From Epiperipatus broadwayi (lineage: Eukaryota; Onychophora; Udeonychophora; Euonychophora; Peripatidae), in contig JAQFVV010006208.1 of the NCBI GenBank assembly GCA_028023455.1, forward strand, positions 10,584,963 through 10,648,962: 64,000 nucleotides of DNA, read 5' to 3'. Numbering within the stretch: position 1 is the stretch's first letter; each line of letters opens with the position of its first letter. The notes beneath the pieces were generated by a model. That model was not told the origin of the DNA. It saw only the letters and a list, made by a program, of their open reading frames with translations, and did no database searches. Position numbers and translations under genes: made by a program. This document shows, in pieces, positions 1 through 10,260 of the stretch.

Positions 1-944
1 TGGAACTATTACTAAAAAAGAGATGACATCATGAAATGGGTAGAAGAGTTCTATCAAAAATTATGTAGTAATAAAGAACAAGTATCTCCTACATCTAATA
101 TCTTCTGAATTGCCCAGAATTTTAAATGAAGAAGTGAGACATGTAATTAAATTTATGCCAATAAACATCACATGACCACCACCAATTATGCTTGTGTATA
201 GCTGTATAATTAAATTTATGAAGAAGGGAAAAGCTCCAGGTAATGATGAAATTATAATTGATATATTAAAAGCAGATGAAGAAATAGAAACTTTTTTGGC
301 AAAGTTATATACCAAATGTCTAAATGATAAAGATGTACCAGATGATTCGAAGAATATAGTATTAATATTTTTAAAAGGTGATAAAGAAGATATTAGAAAT
401 TACAGACCAATCAGCTTTTTATTTGTTTTATACAAATATTTTACCAAGATAATTACAACTCATCTACAGAGAACACTGGATTTCAACCAACCAAAGGAAC
501 AAGCTGGATTTAAAAGTGATTTTAGTATAGTAGATAATATCCAAATATTGAGAAAAGTTATAGAAGGGACCAATGAATATAAGTTGCCATTATGCTTTGG
601 ATTTGTAAACTATGAAAAGGTATTTGATACTATAAGCATTTCTTCAGTCATTAAAGCATTGAATCATCAAGTTATAGACCCAGGGTGTTTATAAAAATGC
701 AACAGCAACAATTAGATTACATAATGATACTAGGAAGGTAAGCATTAATAAGGATATAAGACAGGGTGATGCCATATCTCCAAAACTTTTTATGGGAGCA
801 CTGCAAAAAGTATTTTGTGGATTAAAATAAAAAGCTAAAGGAGTAAAGTAATGGAGAATATTAAGTCACTTAGATTTGGCAGATAATGTAGTTGTTTTTG
901 CAAATAATGTTTTAGAGCTTCAGGAAATGTTGCTAGAGTTACAG
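1..944 (+). pseudogene. RTE-type LINE copy 1, linker and reverse transcriptase part (decayed, 5' end outside window)
   Basis: This is the middle of an RTE-family non-LTR retrotransposon that enters from the left edge. The first 60 bases encode the end of the endonuclease-RT linker (a KKRDDIMKWVEEFYQ-like stretch). An open stretch at 188-694 encodes RT blocks in order: the KGKAPGND block, the NYRPIS block, the EQAGFK block and motif A. In motif A the catalytic aspartate is replaced by asparagine (FVNYEKVF against FVDYEKAF in the better copy at 19.2-20.7 kb). A deletion then removes the region up to the GVRQGD motif frame, and the FADD box reads LADN. Stops and frameshifts make it a pseudogene. 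The sequence is cut at about 944 by another LINE and resumes at 2621. Its identity as RTE is firm; it is non-functional. Confidence 0.9.
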
Positions 945-2620
945 AACTTCTCAGAGGAATGAATATTCCCTCAGAGATTATTCAGATATTAGGCAATCTC
1001 CTATATAACAGATTGATTCATATTTCCCTTAATGGCACCTTTACTAATGGTTTCTTGCCTAAGCGCTTCATCCCACAGGGGTCTCCACTAGTGTGCTACT
1101 GTTTGCCTGTTACATAAATCCACTACTTAAAGCCATTCAAGATACAATTCTGGGTATATATATTCCCCAAATCAAAAAAAAAATGTCAGCCATTGCATAC
1201 ATGGATGATGTGTTCATCTTTCTGCCATCTAAAAAGTTCCTCAGCTTACTTTACCAAATCCTTGACAAGTACTCAAGTTTGTCACATCTCCTCATAAATC
1301 ATGCTAAATCTGTGACATGGAGGATTTTAAATAGAAGGTTTCTGGCTGAACCCCAAAACTTCTTTGGGTTCCCTATATATAAATCACAACTTGCCATGTC
1401 AAAGCATATCCAAAATTCAATAATAGAATCTGCTGATCACCTAACCCAGGGTCTCTCCAAGGTTTACTTATCTTTACAAGGTAAAGTGGCTCTTCTCAAC
1501 ATGAAAGTCATGGCCAAGATAGCATAATCTCTTCCCATCATGTCGGTCACTAAGATATTCATCAGCAAGATAAACAGGTATTGCGCGCGCCTGTTTTGGA
1601 AAGGCCACATGTCCACTATTAGCATAGCCAAAATGCAACTTCATAGAGAACTTAATGGAATGTTTCTTCATTCCATTCAAGCAATCTCTTTCCAAAAGAT
1701 GCATTCAATGGTTTTTAACCTCACACAAAAATATGATAATTTACTTATAACTAGTCCTATTTCACCTACTGATATGCCAACTCCAAATAAAACTTTTTGG
1801 ATCGATCAGATTATTACCTACCTCTACCAATTCAATAACAATAACCTAGATGCCTTCAAAACAAAGATTACAATATGGACAGCACACTCACTAATAAACC
1901 ATCAACCCTTACAAATGAAAACAAAACTAGGCAAGTCTAATCAGAAGTTCACAAAATTATTCAAGTTTTTACTATTAGAGCCCAAATTCCTGGACTATTT
2001 AATAAAAGTGAATCTTGATGCCATGCCCACCAACTGGTTCTTACATTAGAAAAGATTCCTGAACAACATAGATCCTGCCTGCCCAATCTGCCACAGACAG
2101 GATAAGACCTTTGAGCACATTATATTATCCTGCACAGGCTTCGGACCACTGAAGCAAATCATAGCCCAAAATTTAGCAATTGATTATTATAAAATCCTCT
2201 CCATTAAAGATTGCATTAAGGAGAGTGATTTTCCCTTCATAAGAATCTCAACCTTCATTACATATTCCATATAGATCACCCAATGCAAAATGATATTCAA
2301 CATCCCACAAACGAATGTCCTTGCAATTTTCTTTGGAACCCTCAGAAAAATCCAAAGTAAAGACAAAATTCTCTCTACTAAGTTTATTTATGAGAATACA
2401 TGGAAACTCTTCAAGATTCCCAGTGACTAAAGTTCCCAATTCTCCCACGCTATCTCTGTGGAACCATAAAAAATTTGTCTCTTCATCTAGATTGGACAAA
2501 GCATCAACACTGCTATTTCTGGTTCCCAAGTAAGAAGCTCCTGCTGACACATGCTCTCATCTGAACATCACAGTTTGTAACCATATATTTCACTAATAAA
2601 GTTTCTTTGAAAATAAATAA
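945..2620 (+). mobile_element. 5'-truncated LINE of a second lineage nested in RTE copy 1
   Basis: The RTE alignment breaks at about 944 and resumes at 2621, with roughly 65 bases of RTE lost. The intervening 1.68 kb encodes a different reverse transcriptase on the same strand and ends in an AATAAA-containing A-rich tail just before RTE sequence resumes. It starts inside the RT domain, so it is 5' truncated, as expected for target-primed reverse transcription. I see no clear target-site duplication. The RT sequence and the terminal CCHC-like motif resemble the L1/Tx1 side of the LINE tree more than RTE. That placement is inference. Confidence 0.75.
946..2560 (+). pseudogene. Reverse transcriptase and C-terminal zinc motif of the nested LINE (broken)
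   Basis: Conceptual translation in shifting frames gives, in order, an IPQGSP block (about 1070-1090, RT motif B), a frameshift, then FACYINPLLKAI, the AYMDDVFIF catalytic box (about 1197-1220) and the NHAKSV block (about 1300). A stop follows, then a long C-terminal connection region (1540-2049). Past another stop comes a CPICHRQDKTFEHIILSC segment (about 2075-2135), a cysteine/histidine pattern like the zf-RVT domain at the end of L1/Tx1-type proteins. In the catalytic box the first position is M instead of the usual A (YMDD for YADD), and both aspartates are kept. At least three stops and one frameshift interrupt it. Confidence 0.75.
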
Positions 2621-3188
2621 GTAATGTTCAATGGATTTTCTCAAAAGATGAAAATAAAGATTGATTATGATGAGTTAGAAGAAATTAACAACTACAAATG
2701 CCTTTGACAGATTATTACTACAGATGGAAACATAATAGATGAAATTAATCATAGAATTAAACTTGGTTGTAGTGGTTTTGGCAGAAATAACTTAATATTA
2801 AAAAGAAATATGCTTATGTGTTTGAAAAGAAAGATTTTTTAATAAATGTGTTTTACCGGTTCTTATTTACAGATCTGAGACTTGGACACTTAATAGAAAG
2901 CAATACAGAGACTTCAGATCACTCAAAGAATTACGGAGAGATGCATGTGTTGTTGGGTTGGACATATTGCTAAAAGTGATAATAGATGGACAATTGAAAT
3001 TTTAAACTGGATTTCAAGGGATCATAAAAGATTCAGAATGAGATGACATGTGAGATGGTTGGATGAAATAAGAAAATGTGCAAGGGAGGAATGATGTGGA
3101 GAAGAGAAACTAGAGATCAGAGATGGATTGAACTTGGAAATACCTTCATCCTGCAGTGAATTGATCATGTTTGACAATGATGATGATG
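2621..3188 (+). pseudogene. RTE copy 1, 3' part with TGA-repeat tail
   Basis: RTE homology resumes with the [12 protein letters not shown] block and runs through the RT C-terminal region (the ETWTLNRK-like stretch, GHIAK, and the RWLDEIRKC-like block). It ends in the short tandem TGATGATGATG tail at 3177-3188, which is the normal 3' end for this family in this window. There are several frameshifts, for example around 2840 and 2900. Together with 1-944 it is one old copy split by the nested LINE. Confidence 0.85.
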
Positions 3189-4042
3189 TACGATTTAGGT
3201 GATTTCCTTTGATAACTTGTAATTTAATATTTATGCTTTAAATTTAATACTTTGTTTAAAATTTAGTAGATATTTATACTACAAATAATAGCTGTATAAG
3301 AATACTGAAAATTGCTTTTATATTTTAAAATACACATTTTGGCTTTACGTGTGTGTATTTATACAATTGTAAAATAATTTTATTTTGTTGGTTTTTTATT
3401 CTGTGAAGCTTCCATTTCATAAAAACGGAGATAACTTTTATCGTGATATTCCTTAAATTGTACAATTGTGATAATGCAAACTCGTAATGAATGATGACAT
3501 ACTTCAGGGAGATCTATGTGCACAAAAGCCAAATAGTGAAATAGGCAAAATTTGTGTCACCACTCACTTAAAGGTAATTAACAACCCAACTTTAAAACAT
3601 GACTCCAAATTAAAAACTACTGAGTTACAATTATATTTGTGAAACATCAGCCAAGTACTTATGAGTTTTATACATTTAAAAAAATTGATATTTTTTCAAA
3701 CAAACCTCATTGAAAACTGAGAGGCTCACAGACACTGGTTAGCACATTTGCCTACTCCAGATTTTGAACTTTTATTTCAGATAAAAAGCTATCAAATTGT
3801 AATCAATAAACATCTAGCTAATCTCACATAGATGATAAAGGCCACAGTTAATCTGGATTGATTATATGAATGTGTAATGTGCTGATGTTTTTTTTTTTTT
3901 TTTGTTTAAATAACTGGAATATGATATGGTTAGTCTTCGTTGCTGGTGGAAAGGTTACTGAATCCATAATTATTTTTTTCTTTGAAAGAGACACATTTAT
4001 TTCATTATTGAAAAAATTTTATTATAAAGTTTTTAAATATTT
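3189..4042. other. AT-rich spacer
   Basis: Homopolymer-rich, AT-rich sequence with no coding signal, RNA gene or repeat that I could recognise. Confidence 0.6.
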
Positions 4043-4058
4043 AAATTTCGTTTTTCTT

Positions 4059-4154
4059 TTTTTTTTCATATGTCAAAGCATCGGACGGGAAGCGAACTCC
4101 GGGACAACTCCTTGTAAGGCAGCTGTGCTCACCATTCGGCCACCAACGCTTGAC
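4059..4154 (-). mobile_element. tRNA-like SINE, minus strand, with target-site duplication
   Basis: On the minus strand it begins GTCAAGCGTTGGTGGCCGA (A-box region). It continues through an anticodon-arm-like hairpin around CTTACAAGG and a B-box-like GAGTTCGCTTCCC, and ends GACATATGAAA plus an A tail. The flanks 4043-4058 and 4155-4170 are a 16-bp direct repeat (AAATYTCGTTTTTCTT, one mismatch), a typical target-site duplication. It is about 95 bp, so this is a very compact tRNA-derived SINE or tRNA-retropseudogene family. Six other copies lie in the window. Confidence 0.8.
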
Positions 4155-4201
4155 AAATCTCGTTTTTCTTCTTTTTAATCAAACAAAAAAAACACACATT
4201 A

Positions 4202-4308
4202 TCAAGCATTGGTGGTCGAGAGGTCAGCGACAGCTGCTTTACAAGCAGTTGTCCCGGGTTTAGCGGGTTCGCTTCCCGGCTGATGCTATGACACATGAGA
4301 AAAAAAAA
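4202..4308 (+). mobile_element. tRNA-like SINE, plus strand
   Basis: Same family as the neighbour 50 bp to the left but in the opposite orientation. The order is TCAAGCATTGGTGGTCGAGA, the CTGCTTTACAAGCAG hairpin with a 7-nt loop, a GGGTTCGCTTCCC B box, GATGCTATGACACATG and an A tail. The sequence between the hairpin and the B box has an extra repeat of GGGTT relative to a minimal tRNA, shared in part with the copies at 42.5 and 47.7 kb. Confidence 0.8.
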
Positions 4309-5431
4309 CAAGACACATTGCAAATATTGTTATAACTTTATCGTACAAATATTCAGCCAAAACTGATTTTGAAGGTAAAGAAAAAGTATTTATATCATTA
4401 GAGATTATTCCGTTAATTAAACAAACGAACAGCAAATATTGTTGAGATGTTTATAATTGTGAAGTAAGATGGAAATACCACCCAAGATGAATATGTAAAT
4501 TAAACAAATTGTTCAAAATATTTATAAATAAACAATACTTCTGAAAGCAGAATAAATTACTGAACTTTTTTACCAAAATGAATTTATAATAATGAGACAG
4601 TATTTATCTATTCATTGTAAAATGCTAATATAAACATTTTTTCATAAATATTTACTAAATGATAAATATTTTTTTACTATATTTTAATATTCTTTTACGA
4701 TTTGCCTGTCTTTTTTTTTTTTTTAAAAAAAGTCAATATTACTATTTGAAATAGTATAAGAAATTTTAGTTATATAAAACATTGGGGGATTACTTTTAAA
4801 AAAAGTTTTTAAAAATTTATATATACAACAGGGATATCCAACCTTTACTTATCTTAAAGCTCATTCCAAAATACTTATAAAGCGGGCGGGCACAATTTTT
4901 TTCAACACAAATTTATAATATTTATATAGAACATTGTTGATAATATACAAGCGAGAGGAATTAATAATTATTTTTCTTTTATTTTTTTCATAATAGTGAT
5001 AATGTTACTTTTTAGTTTCTAAATCACATCAGTTATAATTAGATTCTTAAAAAGTATTCAGGTGGCGTTGGCAACACGAAATTTAAAGCTTAATTAAAAT
5101 TTTTAGTTATGTTAATTTTTTTTTTTCAAACTAAAACATTTTTTTGAGATTTCATAATGCACAAATTTTTGTATTATAAATTTAAGCAAAATAATCCCTG
5201 ATTTTTAAGATTTCCTTTTGCATAGGTACTATTAAAATAAAAAATTATGTTTCTGAAAAAATACTTTTAATTTTATTTAAATTATAAATTTAACATAAAA
5301 TATGCATATTTCATCGCGAACGACCCAAATGCCATCAATAGACGAGATACATGTTTCGCGATTTAAAAAAAAAAGGTCGAGTTAAATGATTTGCATAGAT
5401 TTGCATATAAAACAACTGCTCTGTATCACTA
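4309..5431. other. AT-rich spacer
   Basis: Only AT-rich sequence with poly-T and poly-A runs. No gene or dispersed repeat was recognised. Confidence 0.55.
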
Positions 5432-5477
5432 AGGACAAAGGCTATGAATTTGGGAGGACAAAGGCTATGAATTTGGG
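5432..5477. repeat. 23-bp tandem duplication
   Basis: Two perfect adjacent copies of a 23-bp unit starting AGGACAAAGGCTATG. Confidence 0.9.
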
Positions 5478-5656
5478 AGTTAACATACCCCGAAAGCGCT
5501 AAGCCAAATATTATTATTATTTATTAATTTAATAACTTCACCAATTTGCGTTAAAGCGCAACATAATAATTTTAAAAAATGTTGTAATAATGACAATAAA
5601 AATCATTAAATATAATAACAAAAATACATATTCTGTTACTTATGTGGTGAACCTTT

Positions 5657-6092
5657 AAACATCACACGATCACTATCTCCATGCTTACTCATAACTGTTG
5701 TTAAAATAGGTAAAACTTCATACAGTAGTGCCACTCAAAGCAAGACTATGGTTACAAAAGAATCAAAGACACCAAACTGTACGGGTGCTGATCTGACTAT
5801 ATAAGCTATTGAGCTTAAGTTGAAAATATTTGTGTTTTCAATTTTATTCTCATAGTTTTATGTAGAGATAAAAGGTGGCTGCTGGAGGGTTGCATTAGAT
5901 CCTAAGATCTAGGTGCAGTGCTCTCAGATCCAAGGCCCCTCTCTGACAAAGGCCACAAGCCAGAAACTAATTTGGGGATATTGGATGAGTAGGCACTAGA
6001 AAGGGATTTTATGCACAAGCCTTCTGGCATCCATTGATTACTTTGTCTTGCTTTGAGTGGCACTACTGTATGGAGAGAATTTTGCCTATTTA
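5657..6092. mobile_element. Palindromic MITE, copy 1
   Basis: Inverted terminal repeats of about 45 bp, reading inward TTAAAATAGGTAAAACTTC on the left and the complementary sequence on the right (6045-6092), enclose about 300 bp. The inner part (roughly 5925-6055) is the reverse complement of the inner part of copies at 28.4 and 31.6 kb. On the left, homology to those copies extends about 45 bp outside the terminal repeat (from 5657, with TCATAACTGTT next to the repeat). No open reading frame is present. It is a non-autonomous element; its superfamily is not determinable here. Confidence 0.75.
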
Positions 6093-6466
6093 TGTAGAGC
6101 AGACTATGTATATAATATTATAAAGAAGGAACAAATCTCTGGACATGTGCTTCTACGAATTTACATGTACGCATGTAAGCATCAGTTTGCACTTTATAGT
6201 TAGAGCTTATCCATACATAATCCAAACATTGCTCACTGCACTGAAATCAGGGCTTTGATCTATTGTGTGCCTGAATTATAAATTGTTAATTGAATTGTAC
6301 AAACTTATTCATTCTGTAGCCGGAGAGATATAGAATCTCATTTTTAACTACTTTTAATTAGAAATACATAGTATTTTTTTAGTTTACTGTAAAAAATAGT
6401 TTATTATTTATGTAGGGCAGACTATGTATGTAATATTATGAAGAAGAAACAAACCTCTGGTCATTT
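6087..6466 (+). repeat. Direct repeat of about 55 bp
   Basis: The stretches 6090-6150 and 6411-6466 are similar. Both contain GCAGACTATGTATRTAATAT followed by an AGAAGRAACAAA stretch and CTCTGG. The repeat brackets 260 bp of AT-rich DNA without recognisable content. Confidence 0.6.
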
Positions 6467-6498
6467 CTCTGAAGGTTTGTAATGATCGTATATCATAA

Positions 6499-6780
6499 GA
6501 TGTGAGATGTTGGACTATTTCCATCATTTGTGAGTGAATGTATAGAAAATTTTAACTTTATTTAAACTTTCCAAATACAAAAACAACTTGTTAGTAATAA
6601 CCCACAAATTACTAACCTGTATTGTCTGTGTGCTAGTGTAATTACTAACCTGTATTGTCTATTGGTGTGTTATTACTAACAAGTTGTTTGTATTTGGAAA
6701 GTTTAAATAAAGTTTAAAATTTTCTATACATTCAACATTCACTCACAAATGAGGGAAATAGTCCAACACATCACATCTCT
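6499..6780. mobile_element. Fold-back element with 110-bp arms
   Basis: The left arm (6499-6610) and right arm (6666-6780) are reverse complements with a few differences, including a 7-9 base indel in the right arm. The 55-bp centre holds two direct copies of ATTACTAACCTGTATTGTCT. No coding capacity. It is a palindromic non-autonomous element. Confidence 0.8.
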
Positions 6781-6903
6781 GGCCATTTCCTTTTAAAAAT
6801 TTACATGCACTCTCACCAACATAGGGACTGCTTTCTATCTACTTTTAACACTTTGTAAAAGGATGTAATTTTAAATATATGATCAAAGACAGACATATAA
6901 CCC

Positions 6904-6954
6904 CTGAGATGCACATTTCATGCTAAACCAGCACTCATTAATTGGCCAGGATCA
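6904..6954 (-). ncRNA. Degenerate hammerhead ribozyme
   Basis: Read on the minus strand, a CCAA strand precedes TTAATGA (instead of CTGATGA). Stem II follows as GTGCT/AGCAT with loop GGTTT, then GAAA and a small ATG/CAT stem III. Two core changes (C3 and G5) and a poorly paired stem I predict no self-cleavage. It is recognised by comparison with the intact copies at 55 kb. Confidence 0.55.
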
Positions 6955-7250
6955 TAGTCTCTAACACATCTTTACCACTGTTCAGTATATATAGATGGCA
7001 AATTACTACAGTTTAATTGAAGTGTCAAAGTTACTGCCTTCACAACTAGAACACAAATCACTTAGTGCAAGTATATTAATAAATTTTTATTAGGCATTTA
7101 TTAGACTAGAGATTATCCAATAATGAATATTTCTGTAATGTAATTTTTTCTACACCACTCTCATACAAGATAGGGACTGGTTTCTACCTACTTTTAATAA
7201 CCTGTGAAGGGATGTAATCTTAAACTTATGACCAAAGACATGAAGATATT

Positions 7251-7302
7251 AATCCCTGAGATGTTGAACCAGCACTCATCAGTTGGCCCAGATCACAATC
7301 AT
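7251..7302 (-). ncRNA. Degenerate hammerhead ribozyme with core deletion
   Basis: The minus strand keeps CCAACTGATGAGTGCTGG but lacks about 13 bases that would hold the 3' side of stem II, GAAA and part of stem III. It cannot fold as a hammerhead. Confidence 0.55.
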
Positions 7303-7340
7303 TCTCACATATATCATTGTTTAGTATATATTGTACCACT

Positions 7341-8810
7341 AGTGAATATATATGTTATAAACACACATATATTGCATCACGTTTCATAATTTTTTTAAAA
7401 ATATATGATTAGTTTTAAGATTTTAAAAACGTAATTTTCTAAAATAAAAAGATTTAAAACTCATTCTCTCCTTTCTAAAATAGTTAAATAAAATGGCTAA
7501 AAATAAACAAATGCAAAATATTAAAATGAAATTTGTTATTAAAAAAACTTTTGTGAAAATATCTCATCAGCTTTGGAATGCAATTAAGTTTGCAAGATGC
7601 CTGGATGACAAGATATTAGATTAATCTAAGCAAAATATTAGATTAATGTGAAATGTAAAAATTAATTAAAAATATAGATTTAAATTATGATTAATTAAAG
7701 ATGATAAAAAAAGAACAAAGGAGAGAGGGATATAAAAATTGCATCTTGGCTATTGTTCTTTAGTCTGGTCTGCATTTTATGATGAAGTTAATCCAGTCAT
7801 CACTTTGTTACTAGTCGGGTTTGTGATATACAGTCAGGATTGCTATTAGCATTATCACTATTCAGTCTCATCCTCAATCTGTAAATCAGTTCAGACAGAA
7901 TGTAGAATCCAAACAAACAGAGATCCAAATATTCAGAAACTGTAAACATAGTAATAAACCAGTCATTACTGCTGCAGTCTCTATAATGCAGAAGCTATAT
8001 AAGCTATAGGAGTGTTTGACACAGCCTCATGCCCCAAGCCCTCAGCCATCAACTATCCTATCTGAAACAAATGTGTGATTGTGAAGTAGAAGCTGCCGCA
8101 AACTCTCTCTCTCATTGTTTGACAGAAATCTGGAAGGAAAGCCATGAAGACATCGATGAAGAAACAAAAGACCAACTGGTTGGAAAATAAAACAAATGAA
8201 AACCTAGGTATAGATACTTTTAAATATATTCTAATCACAGTCTAGACTCTTTATTTTAAATGAACTTTAATTAATGGACTATTATAACTATAGCCTAAAG
8301 TCATTTATATTTTTCTTATGTCAAATTGATTATTGTTATAGTGTGTTAAATATATGTGTACGTAAATAAATATTAATGTTTGCTTTAATTGCTATTTTGT
8401 CTATTTCCTCTTTCTCTTTTGTCACTGCATCACTAGTAAATTAGTGTAGAGTTCTTTTTATTTGTTAAATAAATGTGCTGGACCCTGAGACAGGGTGTGA
8501 GCTAGTCATGGGATATTTCAAGTGCTGGATTGGGTGCCTGTCATTTAAAGTATGCTGACTATATAACCTATGGTTAGCTGGCACCTGAGGTTGATTCTCA
8601 AAACAAATAAAATGCTTTGGATGGCAGTTGTTTGAATCTAGCAATCAAGATGGGCCACAGTCTGGAAATGTAATCATGTTATGCCTTGCTTAGCTCGATC
8701 TGACCAGGGGTATCATTGATGACTCGGCTATCAAAGGTATTCTCCCCTCTGATTGAAGGGCTGGTCAATTCTCATAGATTTCAAAAGATATTAAAGCTAT
8801 ATTTAAGAAT
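7341..8810. other. AT-rich spacer
   Basis: AT-rich DNA. The part at 7740-8060 is less biased in composition but has no open frame or recognisable repeat. Confidence 0.5.
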
Positions 8811-9590
8811 TTATTTTTATATGACGCTATGCATACAATTGTATTACATTCAAAGATCAGCCTTCCAAGCTAATTGTGCATGCGTCTTCTGCGAGTGTTA
8901 AATAATAAATGAATACTTCACTCTACAATACAAGATATAGTATTTATGCAGGAATAAAAGGAATCCTCTTATTCCTATGACTCAAATTCTTTTATATGAG
9001 CAAATCTGAAGTACTGTTGAGTAAAGCGTGAGAACAGAATTCTCACTTTAAATTACTATCTACGATGTTGGAATGAATGACGTCGGTGAAATTGTCTAGA
9101 ATTTACTAAACATCACTCTACATGAAACTTAATTATAAGTAAATAAGCATTTATTTTTATATGATGCTATGCATACAATTGTATTACATTCAAAGATCAG
9201 CCTTTCAAGCTAATTGTGCATGCGTCTTCTGCGAGTGTTAAATAATAAATGAATACTTCACTCTACAATACAAGATATAGTATTTATGCAGGAATAAAAG
9301 GAATCCTCTTATTCCTACGACTCAAATTCTTTTATATGAGCAAATATGAAGTACTGTTGAGTAAAGCGTGAGAGTAGAATTCTCACTTTAAATTACTATC
9401 TACGATGTTGGAATGAATGACGTCGGTGAAATTGTCTAGAATTTACTAAAATCGTAGGAATAAGAGGATTCCTTTTATTCCTGCATAAATACTATATCTT
9501 GTATTGTAGAGTGAAGTATTTATTTATTATTTAACACTTGCAGAAGACACATGCACAATTAGCTTGAAAGGCTGATCTTTGAATGTAAAG
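8811..9590. repeat. 340-bp tandem repeat with an inverted third piece
   Basis: Two direct units (8811-9109 and 9150-9450, over 95 percent alike by eye) share the start TTTATTTTTATATGAYGCTA and the GAATGACGTCGGTGAAATT block near the end. They are followed by a partial third copy in inverse orientation (9455-9590), which is the reverse complement of 9185-9322. The second unit plus the inverted piece therefore form a long hairpin. No coding potential. Confidence 0.8.
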
Positions 9591-9739
9591 CTATATTTAT
9601 AAAAGGTTTTAAACTCAGTTAAAACCAGCAAGAATAAAGCTCTTTTAGCAGACCCAGTTCAATATAGATAGCCAATTACTACAGTTTAATTGTAATTTAT
9701 ATATGTAAACGTTTTGAACATTCAAAAGATATATATATA

Positions 9740-10260
9740 TTGTAATCTGATAGAATGAGATGGGGTATGTGAGAAAGAGAAAGAAAGAAGAGAAAAGAAG
9801 GAAAAGAATGCTAATAATGAAAGGAAGGTAGGGTGTGAGAAAGAAAGAGAGATAGAATAAGAGAAAATGCTAATTGTAACCTACTAGAATAAGAGGGGGT
9901 GTGAGAAAGAGAAAGAGAGAGAGAGAAAGAGATAATGCTAATAAAGAAATGAGAGTGGGGAAAAGAAAGAGAAAGAGATAAGAATTAATAATGAAATGGA
10001 GGTAATAATAATGGTAAGAATAAATGATGGAAAAGAAAAGAATTGAGAGAGAAAAGAAATGGGGAAAGTAATAGAAATGATATATATAATGGAGAGAGAG
10101 AAGAAATGAGATGATGGGAAAGATATGAAAGAGAGTTATAAGAAGAAGATGGAATAAAGGAGAGAGAAACAAAATGAAATGATAGAAGAAACTTTTAAGA
10201 ATGTTTTAAATGACTGAGATGATAGAAGGATATGAGAAATGATATGAAAAGAAATGGAAT
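9740..10260 (+). repeat. Purine-rich (GA/GAAA) tract
   Basis: About 500 bases are almost purely purine on the plus strand, built of GAGAAAGAGA-like runs. Two modules starting TGTAAYCTRMTAGAATRAGA lie at about 9740 and 9876, suggesting an expanded tandem array. It could adopt triplex structures; that is inference. The reverse-strand open frame across it is only low-complexity sequence. Confidence 0.8.

Larger units (their letters stand above)
6781..7340 (-). repeat. Two direct copies of an old hammerhead-bearing repeat (degenerate)
   Basis: The segments 6805-6975 and 7145-7335 are diverged direct copies of one unit. Each contains CACTCTC near its start, CTACTTTTAA, ATCTTAAA-like, and CAGCACTCAT followed by TTGGCC. 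The last part is the minus-strand version of a hammerhead ribozyme core. The same unit occurs as an inverted pair at 15.5-16.1 kb. Confidence 0.65.

Noticed and set aside
2248-2550. Minus-strand 100-codon frame
   Set aside because: Antisense of the nested LINE's C-terminal region; no protein family recognised.
4202-4275. Functional tRNA gene
   Set aside because: The tRNA-like head lacks a complete acceptor stem and continues into the SINE-specific GATGCTATGACACATG end with an A tail; seven copies share this.
9870-10172. 100-codon open frame on the minus strand
   Set aside because: It is the translation of the purine tract's complementary strand: low-complexity S/L/F/Y/H residues.
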